Assembly: GCF_003063475.1 (NCBI RefSeq)
Contig: NZ_NESP01000001.1
Location: forward strand, 1,240,001 to 1,304,000
Origin: Limnohabitans curvus
Lineage (GTDB): Bacteria > Pseudomonadota > Gammaproteobacteria > Burkholderiales > Burkholderiaceae_C
Direction of reading: 5' to 3'
Length of the DNA: 64,000 bases
The notes under the pieces were generated by a model that was given only the letters and a program-made list of their open reading frames with translations, ran no database searches and had not been told where the DNA came from. The number at the start of each line of letters is the position of its first letter. Within the stretch, counting starts at the first letter, position 1. Positions 11,880-21,298 of this stretch are shown piece after piece. The translations under genes and the position numbers were made by a program.

Positions 11880-12683
11880 TCACAAATTCCATTCCAAGCT
11901 CAGGTTTTTCTGCGTCAACCAGGCTTTGGCTTGCGAAAAGTGACCGCATCCGATGAAAGGCTGCGGCGGCCGCAAAGCGGACAAAGGCGAAGGGTGGTTG
12001 GATTTCAACACCAAAGCCTCACGTTTACGCCCGGCGCCGCCATCGCGCAAGCCCACAAACCCAGCCAGGTGAGCACCGGTTTCGCGCTCAATCAACTCAG
12101 CCTTAGCTTGGGCGTGGCCACCCCAAAGCATGTACACGCAAGCAGGCGCAGTGCGCGCCACCTCGACCAACAAAGCATCCGTAAGCAGCTCCCAGCCGCG
12201 CTTAGCGTGGCTGGCTGGTTGACCATCCTCAACAGTCAAACTGGTGTTGAGCAGCAACACGCCACGCTTGGCCCACGCTTCGAGCGAGCCATTGGCGGGA
12301 ACGGCTTGGCCTAAGTCGCGCTGCAACTCTTTGAAGATATTGCGCAACGAAGGCGGAATCTTCACGCCTGGCGCCACCGAGAAAGACAAGCCCTGCGCTT
12401 GATGCGGCCCGTGGTAAGGGTCTTGACCCAAGATGACCACCCTCACTTGCGACAAAGGCGTGAGCTGCAACGCCCACAAGGGATGCTTGGGATAGACCAC
12501 CGCACCAGCATCTAAGCGCGATTGCACAAATGACGCCAACGACACGCCTTGCGCGCTGCGCCAAAACGCATCGAGCGCCGGCTGCCAATCTGGCTGAGTG
12601 GGCCAGTCTGATGGCAACCATCGGGTCAAACGCGGCGCTTGCGTCTCAACCGACGCAGCATCGCCAAACAAATCGCCTGTCAT
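11880..12683 (-). CDS. ung: Uracil-DNA glycosylase, family 1
   Basis: Removes uracil from DNA as the first step of base excision repair. It has 267 residues. The water-activating motif GQDPYH is at 86-91 with catalytic Asp88, followed by GLSFSV. The DNA-intercalation motif HPSPLS starts at His230. The N-terminal ~40 residues are a variable extension. The ATG lies 6 bases after the trpC stop, so ung appears to be the last gene of the trp transcript. Confidence 0.97.
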   Translation of the reverse strand: MTGDLFGDAASVETQAPRLTRWLPSDWPTQPDWQPALDAFWRSAQGVSLASFVQSRLDAGAVVYPKHPLWALQLTPLSQVRVVILGQDPYHGPHQAQGLSFSVAPGVKIPPSLRNIFKELQRDLGQAVPANGSLEAWAKRGVLLLNTSLTVEDGQPASHAKRGWELLTDALLVEVARTAPACVYMLWGGHAQAKAELIERETGAHLAGFVGLRDGGAGRKREALVLKSNHPSPLSALRPPQPFIGCGHFSQAKAWLTQKNLSLEWNL

Positions 12684-12689
12684 GCGCGA

Positions 12690-13481
12690 TTAAGCCGCAA
12701 ACAATTCAGCCAACGCCACGCCTGGATCGGGTGCGCGCATAAACGCCTCACCCACCAAGAACGCATGCACGTTCGCATCGCGCATTTTTTGCACGTCGCT
12801 GCGTTGCACGATGCCACTCTCGGTGATGAGTAAGCGGTCAGCAGGCACGTCTTTGAGCATGCCAATCGTGGTGTCGAGCGACACCTCAAAAGTGCGCAGG
12901 TTGCGGTTGTTGATACCCACCAACGGTGTTTTGAGTTTGAGCGCACGTTGCAGCTCGGCCGCATCGTGCACCTCGACCAACACAGCCATGTCGAGGTTAC
13001 GCGCAATCGCTTCCATCTCCGCCATTTGCACATCGGTCAAGCACGCGGCAATCAGCAAAATGCAGTCTGCGCCCATCACACGTGCCTCGTACACCTGGTA
13101 CGGATCGACCATGAAGTCTTTGCGCAGCACGGGCAAGTCACACGAGGCGCGCGCTTGCTTGAGGTAATCCACTTGGCCTTGGAAAAAGTCTTTGTCCGTC
13201 AACACCGACAAACACGCGGCACCGTGCTCGGCATAGCTTTGCGCGATGTCGGCAGGAATGAAGTCTTCGCGAATCACGCCCTTGGATGGGCTGGCTTTTT
13301 TGATTTCGGCAATCACCGCAGGCAAGCCTGCGGTGATCTTGGCGCGCAACGCGCCCACAAAGTCGCGCGTCAACACACGGCTTTCGGCGTCAGCGCGCAT
13401 GGCTGCCAATGATTTGCGTTGCAACGCCGCAGCCACCTCTTGGTGTTTGACGGCAACGATTTCGTTCAGGATGTCACTCAT
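12690..13481 (-). CDS. trpC: Indole-3-glycerol phosphate synthase
   Basis: Catalyses ring closure of CdRP to indole-3-glycerol phosphate in tryptophan synthesis. It is a monofunctional (beta/alpha)8 barrel of 263 residues with no PRAI fusion. Family motifs include [14 protein letters not shown] near residue 60, [13 protein letters not shown] in the middle and [13 protein letters not shown] in the second half. The start overlaps the stop of a small upstream ORF as ATGA, so its translation is probably coupled to that ORF instead of directly to trpD. Confidence 0.97.
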   Translation of the reverse strand: MSDILNEIVAVKHQEVAAALQRKSLAAMRADAESRVLTRDFVGALRAKITAGLPAVIAEIKKASPSKGVIREDFIPADIAQSYAEHGAACLSVLTDKDFFQGQVDYLKQARASCDLPVLRKDFMVDPYQVYEARVMGADCILLIAACLTDVQMAEMEAIARNLDMAVLVEVHDAAELQRALKLKTPLVGINNRNLRTFEVSLDTTIGMLKDVPADRLLITESGIVQRSDVQKMRDANVHAFLVGEAFMRAPDPGVALAELFAA

Positions 13482-13639
13482 GACTTGGCTTTCTTTTCGC
13501 GCTCAGGCGACACATGGTGATCGTCATTTGACGACTCATTTTTTAAAACATTCACAAACACGCGATGCATCACCACGCCTGCAACCACAAACCCCACCGA
13601 GACACCAATGGCAATCCATGCTTCGGGGTTATTCCACAT
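13478..13639 (-). CDS. 53-aa single-pass membrane protein inside the trp operon
   Basis: A 54-codon ORF between trpD and trpC. The protein starts [12 protein letters not shown], has one hydrophobic segment at about residues 8-30, then a polar, charged C-terminus ending in KAKS. A Shine-Dalgarno GAGG overlaps the trpD stop about 10 bases before the ATG, and its TGA overlaps the trpC ATG as ATGA. Both junctions look translationally coupled, which argues that it is a real gene. I recognise no family and assign no function. It fills the 168-base trpD-trpC gap completely. Confidence 0.7.
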   Translation of the reverse strand: MWNNPEAWIAIGVSVGFVVAGVVMHRVFVNVLKNESSNDDHHVSPEREKKAKS

Positions 13640-13649
13640 CACTCAGACC

Positions 13650-14696
13650 TCAGGCCGACAACGCATGTGCCACGGTAACCAATTGGTCCAGCTTGGCTTT
13701 GGCCGCACCTGACGCCAAGACCTCACGCGCACGCGCAATGCCCGCCTCAATGCTGCCCACAACGTTGGCGGCATACAAAGCCACGCCCGCGTTCAGCACC
13801 ACGATGTCGCGCGCAGGGCCTGCTTGGTTGTCCAACACGCCCAGCAACATGGCACGCGATTGCTCGGGCGTTTCCACGCGCAAAGCGCGGTTACTACTCA
13901 TGGCAAAACCAAAGTCTTCGGGGTGAATTTCGTACTCGCTCACCTTGCCGTCTTTGAGTTCACCGACCAAAGTTGATGCACCCAAGGACACCTCATCCAA
14001 ACCATCGCGGCCATAAACGACCAGCGCGTGGTCAGCGCCCAAGCGCTCTAAAGCACGCACTTGGATGCCCACCAAATCCGGGTGAAACACACCCATCAAG
14101 ATGTTAGGTGCGCCGGCAGGATTGGTGAGGGGGCCGAGGATGTTGAAGATGGTGCGCACACCCAGCTCTTTGCGAACAGGTGCCACGTTTTTCATCGCGG
14201 GGTGGTGGTTAGGTGCGAACATAAACCCAATGCCCACATCGGCAATGCATTTGGCAATTTTCGCAGGTGGCAAATTGATGTTGACGCCCAAACTCTCCAG
14301 CACATCGGCGCTACCGCTTTTGCTGCTCACGCTGCGGCCACCGTGCTTGCTCACTTTGCCGCCCGCAGCAGCCACCACAAACATCGAACACGTCGAGATA
14401 TTGAAGGTGTGCGAACCATCACCGCCTGTGCCCACGATGTCCACCATGTGCGTGCGGTCGGGCACGTCTACCTTGGTCGAGAACTCGCGCATCACTTGTG
14501 CTGCGGCGGTGATTTCGCCAATGGTTTCTTTTTTCACGCGCAAAGCGGTGATAAACGCCGACATCAAGACCGGCGACATTTCGCCCGACATGATGAGGCG
14601 CATGATGTGCAGCATCTCGTCGTGAAAAATCTCACGGTGCTCGATGACGCGCTGCAACGCTTCTTGTGGCGTGATTGCGTGCATGGTGGTTGTCAT
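13650..14696 (-). CDS. trpD: Anthranilate phosphoribosyltransferase
   Basis: Transfers phosphoribose from PRPP to anthranilate, the second dedicated step of tryptophan synthesis. It has 348 residues. The PRPP-binding motif [14 protein letters not shown] is near residue 90, the [18 protein letters not shown] block follows, and GPLTNPA is further on. It is monofunctional, not fused to TrpG. It lies 9 bases downstream of trpG and 10 bases upstream of the small membrane ORF. Confidence 0.97.
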   Translation of the reverse strand: MTTTMHAITPQEALQRVIEHREIFHDEMLHIMRLIMSGEMSPVLMSAFITALRVKKETIGEITAAAQVMREFSTKVDVPDRTHMVDIVGTGGDGSHTFNISTCSMFVVAAAGGKVSKHGGRSVSSKSGSADVLESLGVNINLPPAKIAKCIADVGIGFMFAPNHHPAMKNVAPVRKELGVRTIFNILGPLTNPAGAPNILMGVFHPDLVGIQVRALERLGADHALVVYGRDGLDEVSLGASTLVGELKDGKVSEYEIHPEDFGFAMSSNRALRVETPEQSRAMLLGVLDNQAGPARDIVVLNAGVALYAANVVGSIEAGIARAREVLASGAAKAKLDQLVTVAHALSA

Positions 14697-14705
14697 AGCC
14701 AGCCT

Positions 14706-15275
14706 TTACAAAAAGTTTTTCAGCATGGCGTGGCCATGCTCGGTGAGGATGGATTCAGGGTGAAACTGCACGCCCTGAATGTCTAACTCGGTATGGCGTA
14801 CACCCATGATTTCGCCGTCATCTGTCCACGCCGTGACCTTGAGGCACGAGGGGCAAGACGCACGCTCAATCGCGAGCGAGTGGTAACGGTTGACCGTGAA
14901 CTTCTCGGGCAACCCAGCAAATACCCCCTCTTGCGTGGTGGTGATGACGCTGGTCTTGCCATGCATCAACTCTTGCGCACGAATGATGTTGCCGCCAAAC
15001 GCAGCGCCAATGCTTTGGTGGCCCAAACACACACCCAAGATAGGCAGCTTGCCCGCAAAGTGTTGAATGGCCGCCACCGAGATACCCGCCTCAGCTGGCG
15101 AGCAAGGGCCAGGCGAAATCACCAAACGGTCCGGCTTGCGTGCCGCAATACCCTCCAATGTGATCTCGTCGTTGCGAAACACCTCGACCTCAGCACCCAA
15201 CTCTCCAAAGTATTGAACGATGTTGAAGGTGAAGCTGTCGTAGTTGTCGACCATGAGGAGTTTGAGTTTTTTCAT
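14706..15275 (-). CDS. trpG: Anthranilate synthase component II (glutamine amidotransferase)
   Basis: Supplies ammonia from glutamine to TrpE; in some bacteria it also serves aminodeoxychorismate synthase. It has 189 residues and is a class I amidotransferase with the nucleophile Cys83 in [10 protein letters not shown], and His172 and Glu174 in VQFHPESI. The oxyanion-loop motif SPGPCSP is at 54-60. Its ATG overlaps the trpE stop as ATGA, fitting the 1:1 subunit complex. Confidence 0.96.
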   Translation of the reverse strand: MKKLKLLMVDNYDSFTFNIVQYFGELGAEVEVFRNDEITLEGIAARKPDRLVISPGPCSPAEAGISVAAIQHFAGKLPILGVCLGHQSIGAAFGGNIIRAQELMHGKTSVITTTQEGVFAGLPEKFTVNRYHSLAIERASCPSCLKVTAWTDDGEIMGVRHTELDIQGVQFHPESILTEHGHAMLKNFL

Positions 15276-16783
15276 TCCAAACCCTCCTCAACCAATTCGC
15301 TGGCACGCAACAGGGCGCGCGCTTTGTGTTCTGTTTCTCTCCACTCCAACTCGGGCACCGAGTCAGCCACCACACCGGCGGCGGCTTGCACATAGAGCGT
15401 GTCGTTTTTGATGATGCCCGTGCGAATGGCAATCGCCACATCCATGTCGCCGGCAAAACTCAAGTAGCCACACGCACCGCCGTACAAACCGCGCTTGGTG
15501 GGTTCGAGCTGGTCAATCAATTCCATCGCATGCACCTTAGGCGCACCCGTCAGCGTGCCCGCAGGGAACGTGGCTTTGAGCACATCCATGCTGGTCAGCG
15601 GCTGACCATCTGCGCCGTCGAGCAACAAGCCTTCCACGTTGCTCACGATGTGCATCACATGGCTGTAGCGCTCCACCACAAAGGCCTCGGTCACTTTGAC
15701 GCTGCCTGTTTTGGCGATGCGGCCAATGTCGTTGCGCGCGAGGTCAATCAACATCACATGCTCGGCACGTTCTTTGGGGTCGTTGATGAGTTCCACTTCA
15801 GCCGCCTTGTCCGCCTCAGGCGTCGCACCGCGTGGGCGCGTACCAGCCAAGGGGCGGATGGTGACTTTTTGCCCTTCGGGCGTGGACTCTTGACGCACCA
15901 AAATCTCAGGCGATGCGCCCACCACGTAGGCGTCGCCGAGGTTGTAGTAATACATGTAGGGACTGGGGTTCAAAGAACGCAGCGCACGGTACAACGACAG
16001 GGGGCTGGCCGTGAATTTTTTGTGAATACGTTGTCCCACTTGCACTTGCATGAAGTCGCCAGCTGCAATCAGGTCTTTGGCGCGCAGCACTGCCGCCAAA
16101 TAATCGTCTTTTGCAAAACTGCGCTCGGCGGGGTGGCTGGCGCAAGGCGCAATGGATGGGGCTTGCGCAGGCGCTTTCAGGCGCAGCTTCAACTCCGCCA
16201 AACGCGCATGGGCTTTGGCGTAGGCATTGGGCTGCGCGGGGTCTGCGTAGACGATGAGCGAGAGCTTGCCTGAAAGGTTGTCAATCACCGCCAACTCTTC
16301 GGTTTGCAGCAGCAAGATGTCGGGCATGCCGAGGTCATCGGGCGGGCAGGAGTGCACCAATTTCTTTTCGATGTGGCGCACCGTGTCATAGCCAAAGTAG
16401 CCCGCCAAGCCACCGCAAAAACGCGGCAAACCTTGGCGCAGCGCCACTTTGAAACGCTTTTGGTAATCGGCCACAAAGTCCAGCGGGTTGCCCGCATGGG
16501 TTTCGACCACCACGCCATCGGTGACCACCTCGGTCTTGGCAGCTTCGCCAAAACCACTGGCACGCAGCAAGGTGCGGGCGGGCAAACCAATGAAGCTGTA
16601 GCGCCCAAAGCGCTCGCCCCCCACCACAGACTCCAGCAAAAAGCTGCGCTCGCCCTTGTTTTGCACATGGGCCAGTTTTAAATAAAGCGAAAGCGGAGTT
16701 TCTAAGTCGGCAAAGGCCTCGGCCACCAACGGGATGCGGTTGTAGCCCTCTTGGGCCAATTGTTTGAATTCGGTTTCAGTCAT
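15272..16783 (-). CDS. trpE: Anthranilate synthase component I
   Basis: Converts chorismate to anthranilate together with TrpG. It has 503 residues from the ATG at 16783 ([13 protein letters not shown]), chosen because GGAGG stands 7 bases upstream. The open frame extends 22 codons further but without a better site. The chorismate-binding domain has [24 protein letters not shown] and [16 protein letters not shown]. The N-terminal region has the LESV feedback-site-like sequence ([18 protein letters not shown]). It is the first structural gene after the leader region. Confidence 0.97.
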   Translation of the reverse strand: MTETEFKQLAQEGYNRIPLVAEAFADLETPLSLYLKLAHVQNKGERSFLLESVVGGERFGRYSFIGLPARTLLRASGFGEAAKTEVVTDGVVVETHAGNPLDFVADYQKRFKVALRQGLPRFCGGLAGYFGYDTVRHIEKKLVHSCPPDDLGMPDILLLQTEELAVIDNLSGKLSLIVYADPAQPNAYAKAHARLAELKLRLKAPAQAPSIAPCASHPAERSFAKDDYLAAVLRAKDLIAAGDFMQVQVGQRIHKKFTASPLSLYRALRSLNPSPYMYYYNLGDAYVVGASPEILVRQESTPEGQKVTIRPLAGTRPRGATPEADKAAEVELINDPKERAEHVMLIDLARNDIGRIAKTGSVKVTEAFVVERYSHVMHIVSNVEGLLLDGADGQPLTSMDVLKATFPAGTLTGAPKVHAMELIDQLEPTKRGLYGGACGYLSFAGDMDVAIAIRTGIIKNDTLYVQAAAGVVADSVPELEWRETEHKARALLRASELVEEGLE

Positions 16784-16847
16784 CGTGAGCCTCCACAGCT
16801 CTGCCCCATAAGCCTTGGGGCGTTCATTCGGACAAGTGCTGAGCAGC

Positions 16848-16887
16848 AAAAAAGTGCATCAGCGCGGGCACGGCAAGGCGTGCTTTA
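16848..16887 (-). promoter_or_regulatory. Candidate trpE transcription attenuator
   Basis: Just after the leader-peptide stop (minus strand), GCACG at 16879-16883 can pair with CGTGC at 16868-16872 across a 6-base loop. The second arm can instead pair as GTGC (16868-16871) with GCAC (16854-16857), immediately followed by six Ts (16848-16853). The two pairings are mutually exclusive. An earlier GGCGT (16909-16913), overlapping the second Trp codon, can pair with ACGCC at 16877-16881. The terminator stem is only 4 bp as drawn, so its strength is uncertain. Confidence 0.5.
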
Positions 16888-16968
16888 GACGAGCGCAAAC
16901 GACGGCGTACGCCAGGGCCAAGCTCCCCGGTCGTGACAACCTGTGACAGTGCTGCGATGAATGAACAT
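16885..16968 (-). CDS. trpL: Candidate trp leader peptide, 27 aa with Trp-Pro-Trp
   Basis: A 28-codon ORF upstream of trpE encodes MFIHRSTVTGCHDRGAWPWR followed by TPSFALV. Two Trp codons flank one Pro codon near the end, and competing hairpins plus a T-run follow the stop. That is the arrangement of attenuator leader peptides known for enteric and rhizobial trp genes. No strong Shine-Dalgarno is visible (GAG only). Assignment rests on Trp content, position and the hairpins; no homologue was checked. Confidence 0.5.
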   Translation of the reverse strand: MFIHRSTVTGCHDRGAWPWRTPSFALV

Positions 16969-16988
16969 GGGCTCAGTTTAGCAAACGC

Positions 16989-17702
16989 TCAACCCAAGCG
17001 GGCCAGCGCTTGCGTGATGTGGGTCAGGGTATCCACGTGGGCGTCGGCATCCACGCCATCCACGGGCTCGCCGTGGTTGTAGCCATAGCGCACCAACACC
17101 ACGGGGCAGCCCGCGGCACGGGCGGCTTGGGCGTCGTTGCTGGAATCGCCCACCATCAACGCTTGCTTGGGGCTCACGCCCAAGGCCTCGCAGGTTTTGA
17201 GCAAGGGCAGCGGGTCTGGCTTTTTGCGCTCAAAGCTGTCACCACCAAAAACGTGGGTGAAAAACGAATCCAAGCCTTTGGCTTGCAGCAAAGGCTTGGC
17301 AAATGACAAGGGCTTGTTGGTCAGGCACGCCAGTTGCAAACCCGCTTCGCGCAACTGTTGCAAGCCTTCAACCACGCCCGGATACACAAGCGCGAACTCG
17401 CCGTTGATGGCGAGGTAGTGGTACTGGTAACGCTGCCAAGCGGCTTCGTACAAGTTCTCCACACTGCGTGCACCGCATACATTGGTCAGGCCTTTGACTT
17501 CCGGCAACGCCAACTGATGGGCCAGCACCGACCGAATCAAATGTTCAGAGCCTTTGCCTACCGTGCGCTCAACCAAGGCGCGGGTCACGCACGGCAAATC
17601 TAAATCTGCCAGCGAACGGTTCAGTGCGATTTCAAAATCGCCCAAGGTGTCGACCATCGTGCCGTCAAGATCAACGATGGCGGCTTGCAATTGACGAAAC
17701 AT
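16989..17702 (-). CDS. gph: Phosphoglycolate phosphatase
   Basis: Haloacid-dehalogenase-superfamily phosphatase that removes phosphate from 2-phosphoglycolate. It has 237 residues. The nucleophile and acid/base Asp pair is in DLDGTMVDTL (Asp11, Asp13), motif II CLTNKP lies in the middle, and the C-terminal MVGDSSNDAQAARAAG holds the Mg-binding acids. The ATG overlaps the rpe stop as TAATG. The rpe-gph pair upstream of trpE is a common betaproteobacterial order. HAD substrate range is broad, so the name is partly from context. Confidence 0.93.
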   Translation of the reverse strand: MFRQLQAAIVDLDGTMVDTLGDFEIALNRSLADLDLPCVTRALVERTVGKGSEHLIRSVLAHQLALPEVKGLTNVCGARSVENLYEAAWQRYQYHYLAINGEFALVYPGVVEGLQQLREAGLQLACLTNKPLSFAKPLLQAKGLDSFFTHVFGGDSFERKKPDPLPLLKTCEALGVSPKQALMVGDSSNDAQAARAAGCPVVLVRYGYNHGEPVDGVDADAHVDTLTHITQALARLG

Positions 17703-18391
17703 TAGGCCAAAGCCACACGCATTTGGTCAATCACCGCTTTGTAGTCAGGCTTGCCAAAAATCGCGCTGCCCGCCACAAAGGTGTCGGCGCCTGCATCGGC
17801 CACTTGGCGGATGTTGTCGGGCTTGATGCCGCCGTCCACCTCAAGGCGAATGTCTTTGCCGCTGCGCTCAATCCACTCACGGGCCAGCTCGACTTTGTGC
17901 AGCGCAGAATCGATGAAGCTTTGGCCGCCAAAGCCGGGGTTGACGCTCATGATGAGGATCAGGTCAATCTCATCAATCGTCCACTTCAACACGTCCAGTG
18001 ACTCGGCTGGGTTGAACACCAAACCCGCTTTTACGCCCTTGCTCTTGATGGCTTGGATGCTGCGGTGCACATGAGCGCTCGCGTCTGGATGGAAGCTGAT
18101 GTAGTCAGCACCGGCTTCGGCAAACGAAGCGGCCAAAGCATCCACAGGCGAAATCATCAAATGCACGTCGATGGGCACGGCCACGCCGGCTGGCGTTTTG
18201 GCGTGCGGCTTCAAGGCTTGGCAAATCATGGGGCCAAACGTGAGGTTGGGCACATAGTGGTTGTCCATCACGTCAAAGTGAATCCAATCAGCGCCAGCGG
18301 CGATGACGTTTTTCACTTCATCACCCAAACGGGCGAAATCGGCAGACAAGATGGAGGGCGCGATGTTGAATGGGGTGCGTGGGCTGGTCAT
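17702..18391 (-). CDS. rpe: Ribulose-phosphate 3-epimerase
   Basis: Interconverts ribulose 5-phosphate and xylulose 5-phosphate in the pentose phosphate pathway and Calvin cycle. It is a (beta/alpha)8 barrel of 229 residues. Motifs include [13 protein letters not shown] at the N-terminus, [17 protein letters not shown] with metal-binding His and Asp, [12 protein letters not shown] and LEVDGGI. It starts the rpe-gph transcript and diverges from apaG, with 55 bases between them. Confidence 0.97.
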   Translation of the reverse strand: MTSPRTPFNIAPSILSADFARLGDEVKNVIAAGADWIHFDVMDNHYVPNLTFGPMICQALKPHAKTPAGVAVPIDVHLMISPVDALAASFAEAGADYISFHPDASAHVHRSIQAIKSKGVKAGLVFNPAESLDVLKWTIDEIDLILIMSVNPGFGGQSFIDSALHKVELAREWIERSGKDIRLEVDGGIKPDNIRQVADAGADTFVAGSAIFGKPDYKAVIDQMRVALA

Positions 18392-18446
18392 GGGGTGATT
18401 ATTTCACCCTCCGAGAGGGGCAGCTGGCTTAGGCCAAAATCACCCC

Positions 18447-18839
18447 ATGCCACGCTACAAATTCCAAGTCGAAGTTCACCCGCAATACCTGCCTGAGCAG
18501 TCCGACCCCGATGGTGGCTTGTACACCTTCGCCTACACGATCACCATCACCAACGCGGGCCATGTGGCGGCACAGCTCATCTCGCGCACCTGGAACGTGA
18601 ACGACGCCAACGGCACGCACGAAAAAATCAAAGGCCTAGGCGTGGTGGGCCACCAGCCCTTGCTGCAGCCCGGTGAACAGTTTGAGTACACCAGCGGCAC
18701 ACGCCTGCGCACGCCCACGGGCACCATGCACGGCAGCTACTTTTGCGTGGCTGAAGACGGGGAAAAGTTTGATGTCGACATTCCCATGTTTGTGCTCGAT
18801 GCGCTCAGCGATGAGCCGGGCAACCGCAACTTGCACTGA
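18447..18839 (+). CDS. apaG: ApaG domain protein (Co2+/Mg2+ efflux-associated)
   Basis: Small beta-sandwich protein of 130 residues, alone in its ORF. Family signatures are YTFAYTITITNAG near residue 27, QLISRTWNVNDANG, the glycine-rich stretch VVGHQPLLQPGEQFEYTSG, and MHGSYFC near residue 94. ApaG mutants in Salmonella are linked to cobalt resistance and Mg efflux, but the biochemical role is unknown. It is the first gene of the apaG-thiL-pgpA-pncC run. Confidence 0.95.
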   Translation: MPRYKFQVEVHPQYLPEQSDPDGGLYTFAYTITITNAGHVAAQLISRTWNVNDANGTHEKIKGLGVVGHQPLLQPGEQFEYTSGTRLRTPTGTMHGSYFCVAEDGEKFDVDIPMFVLDALSDEPGNRNLH

Positions 18840-18850
18840 GGCCAAACGTC

Positions 18851-19840
18851 ATGGGTGAATTTGACCTCATCGAGCGCTACTTCAAGCGCCCCACACACAA
18901 AGCCGCACTCGGCGTGGGTGACGATTGCGCATTGCTCAACACCACACCCGGCATGCAACTCGCTGTGTCGAGCGACATGTTGGTGGAAGGCCGCCACTTC
19001 TTAAGCACAGTCGACCCCGCCCGTTTGGGCCACAAAGCCTTGGCGGTGAACCTGAGCGATTTGGCTGCTGTGGGCGCAGAGCCTTTGGCCTTCACCCTCG
19101 CGCTCTCTTTGCCACGCGTGGACGAAGCATGGCTCGCAGGTTTTTCCAGCGGCTTGCTGCGCTTGGCCGATGCCCACGGCTGCGAGCTGGTGGGCGGCGA
19201 CACCACGCAAGGACCGCTGAATATTTGCATCACCGCCTTTGGTGAAGTGCCCCCAGGCGATGCGCTGCTGCGCCAAAACGCACAAGTGGGCGACGACATT
19301 TACATCAGCGGCACAGTGGGCGATGCGCGCTTGGCACTCGAAGTATTCCGTGGCACGCACGCCCTGTCGGGCGAAGCCTTCGAGCAAGCGCGTTTGCGCA
19401 TGGAGCAACCCACGCCACGCGTGGCACTGGGCAGCGCACTGCGCGCCGTAGCTAACGCGGCCATTGATGTGAGCGATGGTTTGTTGGGCGACCTAGGCCA
19501 CATCCTCAAACGCTCAGGCGTGGGCGCGCAGATTGACACCACATGGCTGCAAGCCGCAGGCAGCTTTGGCGAAGCACGCTTGCCCGCAGGCATCACGCCC
19601 GTGCTGGCCGAGCTGCCTTGGAACAAACGCCTAGAGTTCGCCTTGTCGGGCGGCGACGACTACGAGCTGTGCTTCACCGCACCCGTGAACCAACGCGAAC
19701 TGGTGCATGCCGCCGCATGGGAAACCCATACGCCCGTTACACGCATTGGCCGCATCACACAAGAACTTGGCTTGGTGGTACTTGACCCGCAAGGTCAACC
19801 CATTGCCAAACGCTTTGCGTCGTTTGACCACTTCGCATGA
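18851..19840 (+). CDS. thiL: Thiamine-monophosphate kinase
   Basis: Phosphorylates thiamine monophosphate to the cofactor thiamine diphosphate. It has 329 residues with the PurM-like fold. Metal and ATP sites appear as GVGDDCALL near residue 20, VSSDMLVEGRHF near 40, GGDTTQGP near 117 and SGGDDYELCFT near 265. It follows apaG by 11 bases and precedes pgpA by 10 bases, the common thiL-pgpA order in Proteobacteria. Confidence 0.96.
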   Translation: MGEFDLIERYFKRPTHKAALGVGDDCALLNTTPGMQLAVSSDMLVEGRHFLSTVDPARLGHKALAVNLSDLAAVGAEPLAFTLALSLPRVDEAWLAGFSSGLLRLADAHGCELVGGDTTQGPLNICITAFGEVPPGDALLRQNAQVGDDIYISGTVGDARLALEVFRGTHALSGEAFEQARLRMEQPTPRVALGSALRAVANAAIDVSDGLLGDLGHILKRSGVGAQIDTTWLQAAGSFGEARLPAGITPVLAELPWNKRLEFALSGGDDYELCFTAPVNQRELVHAAAWETHTPVTRIGRITQELGLVVLDPQGQPIAKRFASFDHFA

Positions 19841-19850
19841 CAGGCCTCAG

Positions 19851-20339
19851 ATGCTGAACCGCCGTTTTTTACTCTCCCACCCCGCCCACTTCATTGCACT
19901 CGGCGCAGGCTCTGGCCTGTCGCGTTTGGCACCGGGCACAGCAGGCACCTTGTGGGCATGGGCCGTGTTTTTACTCTTGCAAATTTGGTTGACCCCGCTA
20001 CAAATGGGCATGCTGATTGCGGCGTCCACGTTGGTCGGTTGGTGGGCTTGCACCGTCACCGCGCAGCACATGGGTGTGGCTGATCCCGGCGCGATTGTGT
20101 GGGACGAAGTGATTGCGTTTTGGTTGGTGCTGTGGCTGGTGACGCCCACCACGTTTTGGGGCCAACTGGGTGCGTTTGTCTTGTTTCGCTACTTTGATGC
20201 GGCCAAGCCTGGCCCTGTGCGCTGGGCCGACAGCCTGTTCAAAGGCTTGGGGTGGCGTGGGGGCTGGGGCATCATCTTTGATGACTTGGTGGCTGCGTTT
20301 TGTACCTTGTTGGTCATCGCTATTTGGAGGTCGTTATGA
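19851..20339 (+). CDS. pgpA: Phosphatidylglycerophosphatase A
   Basis: Inner-membrane phosphatase that makes phosphatidylglycerol. It has 162 residues from the ATG at 19851 (MLNRRFLLSHPAHF); longer in-frame starts lie within thiL. Family motifs are SRLAPGTAGTLWAW, DPGAIVWDEVIAFW and RYFDAAKPGPVRWAD, with several hydrophobic helices between them. The stop overlaps the pncC start as ATGA. Confidence 0.96.
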   Translation: MLNRRFLLSHPAHFIALGAGSGLSRLAPGTAGTLWAWAVFLLLQIWLTPLQMGMLIAASTLVGWWACTVTAQHMGVADPGAIVWDEVIAFWLVLWLVTPTTFWGQLGAFVLFRYFDAAKPGPVRWADSLFKGLGWRGGWGIIFDDLVAAFCTLLVIAIWRSL

Positions 20340-20851
20340 GTTCACACACTGTGACCGAACAACTCGCCGACGTGTTGCAACAGCACGGTTGGATGCTGGC
20401 CACCGCCGAGAGTTGTACGGGCGGCCTGATTGCCGCGAACTGCACGGATTTATCCGGCTCTAGCAACTGGTTTGAACGCGGCTTTGTGACCTACTCGAAC
20501 GAAGCCAAACACGAGATGCTGAGCGTGGACGCTGCGTTGATTGCCCAGCATGGCGCTGTGAGTGAAGCCGTCGCACAAGCGATGGCCTTGGGCGCTTTGC
20601 GCCACTCACGCGCACAAGTGTCTGTGGCTGTGACGGGTGTGGCAGGCCCCACAGGGGGTTCGGCAGACAAGCCTGTGGGCACGGTGTGGTTGGCGTGGGC
20701 CACCCCGAGCGATGCTGGCCCCACATTGGGCGCTGAAACCGCGTGGGTCAAAACTGAGTTGATGCACTTCGCTGGCGACCGCGCTGCGGTGCGCGAAGCC
20801 ACGACACAACATGCGCTGAACACTTTGCTGAACTTAATCCAACAGCACTGA
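20336..20851 (+). CDS. pncC: Nicotinamide-nucleotide amidohydrolase (CinA C-terminal family)
   Basis: Deamidates NMN to nicotinate mononucleotide in pyridine-nucleotide recycling. It has 171 residues, consisting of the CinA C-terminal domain only, without the N-terminal MoaB-like domain. Motifs are TAESCTGGLIAANCTDLSGS near residue 23, with the catalytic Ser, and VTYSNEAKHEML. Start: ATG at 20336 with GGAGG about 6 bases upstream, overlapping pgpA. It converges on the PIN-domain gene with no spacer. Confidence 0.94.
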   Translation: MSSHTVTEQLADVLQQHGWMLATAESCTGGLIAANCTDLSGSSNWFERGFVTYSNEAKHEMLSVDAALIAQHGAVSEAVAQAMALGALRHSRAQVSVAVTGVAGPTGGSADKPVGTVWLAWATPSDAGPTLGAETAWVKTELMHFAGDRAAVREATTQHALNTLLNLIQQH

Positions 20852-21298
20852 TCAAACCGGCAAAGTCGCTGGAAAAATCTTACCCACCGCCACACCCAAA
20901 CGCGCCATGCGGTTACGCATGGTCAACACCGCTTTGTCTTTGCTGATGAGTTGAGTGGTGTGTTGTGCCGCTAGGTCGATGAATTTTTGGTCATCACCGT
21001 CTTTGCACACAAACAGCGCTTTAGGCGCAATCGGCGCCAGGCGCGCATGGGCATCAAACTTCGCCAAGATGTCCTCAGCAGTGAGCTGACTAAACGCCAA
21101 CCGTTTGACGATGTGGGTGTAGGCCAACACGCGCTCTAGCTCGTCACGCATGACTTGCGTGGCCAGCCATTGCACCGTCTTGTTTGTGAGCGCCGCCAAC
21201 AACACCGGCGTGGCCGCGTCTTGGTAGAGCCACAGGTCGAGCACGATGTTGGTGTCAAGCACCACGCGCGCGGGTGCTACATCGACAGCGCCGCTCAC
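20852..21298 (-). CDS. PIN-domain protein, putative ribonuclease (solitary)
   Basis: A 148-residue PIN-fold protein. The first acidic motif is VVLDTNIVLDL (Asp15), a central Glu is in RDELERVLAY, and KDGDDQKFIDLA provides the later acids. PIN proteins of this COG1569-like type are often called toxins, but no antitoxin-like ORF is adjacent. The start is GTG at 21296-21298, overlapping the stop of the upstream RNA methyltransferase as GTGA. Co-translation with an RNA-modifying enzyme hints at an RNA-processing role; that is inference. Confidence 0.85.
   Translation of the reverse strand: MSGAVDVAPARVVLDTNIVLDLWLYQDAATPVLLAALTNKTVQWLATQVMRDELERVLAYTHIVKRLAFSQLTAEDILAKFDAHARLAPIAPKALFVCKDGDDQKFIDLAAQHTTQLISKDKAVLTMRNRMARLGVAVGKIFPATLPV

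Noticed and set aside
20852..21298. Classical toxin-antitoxin module
   Set aside because: Only the PIN protein is present; no antitoxin-like ORF was seen on either side or strand.
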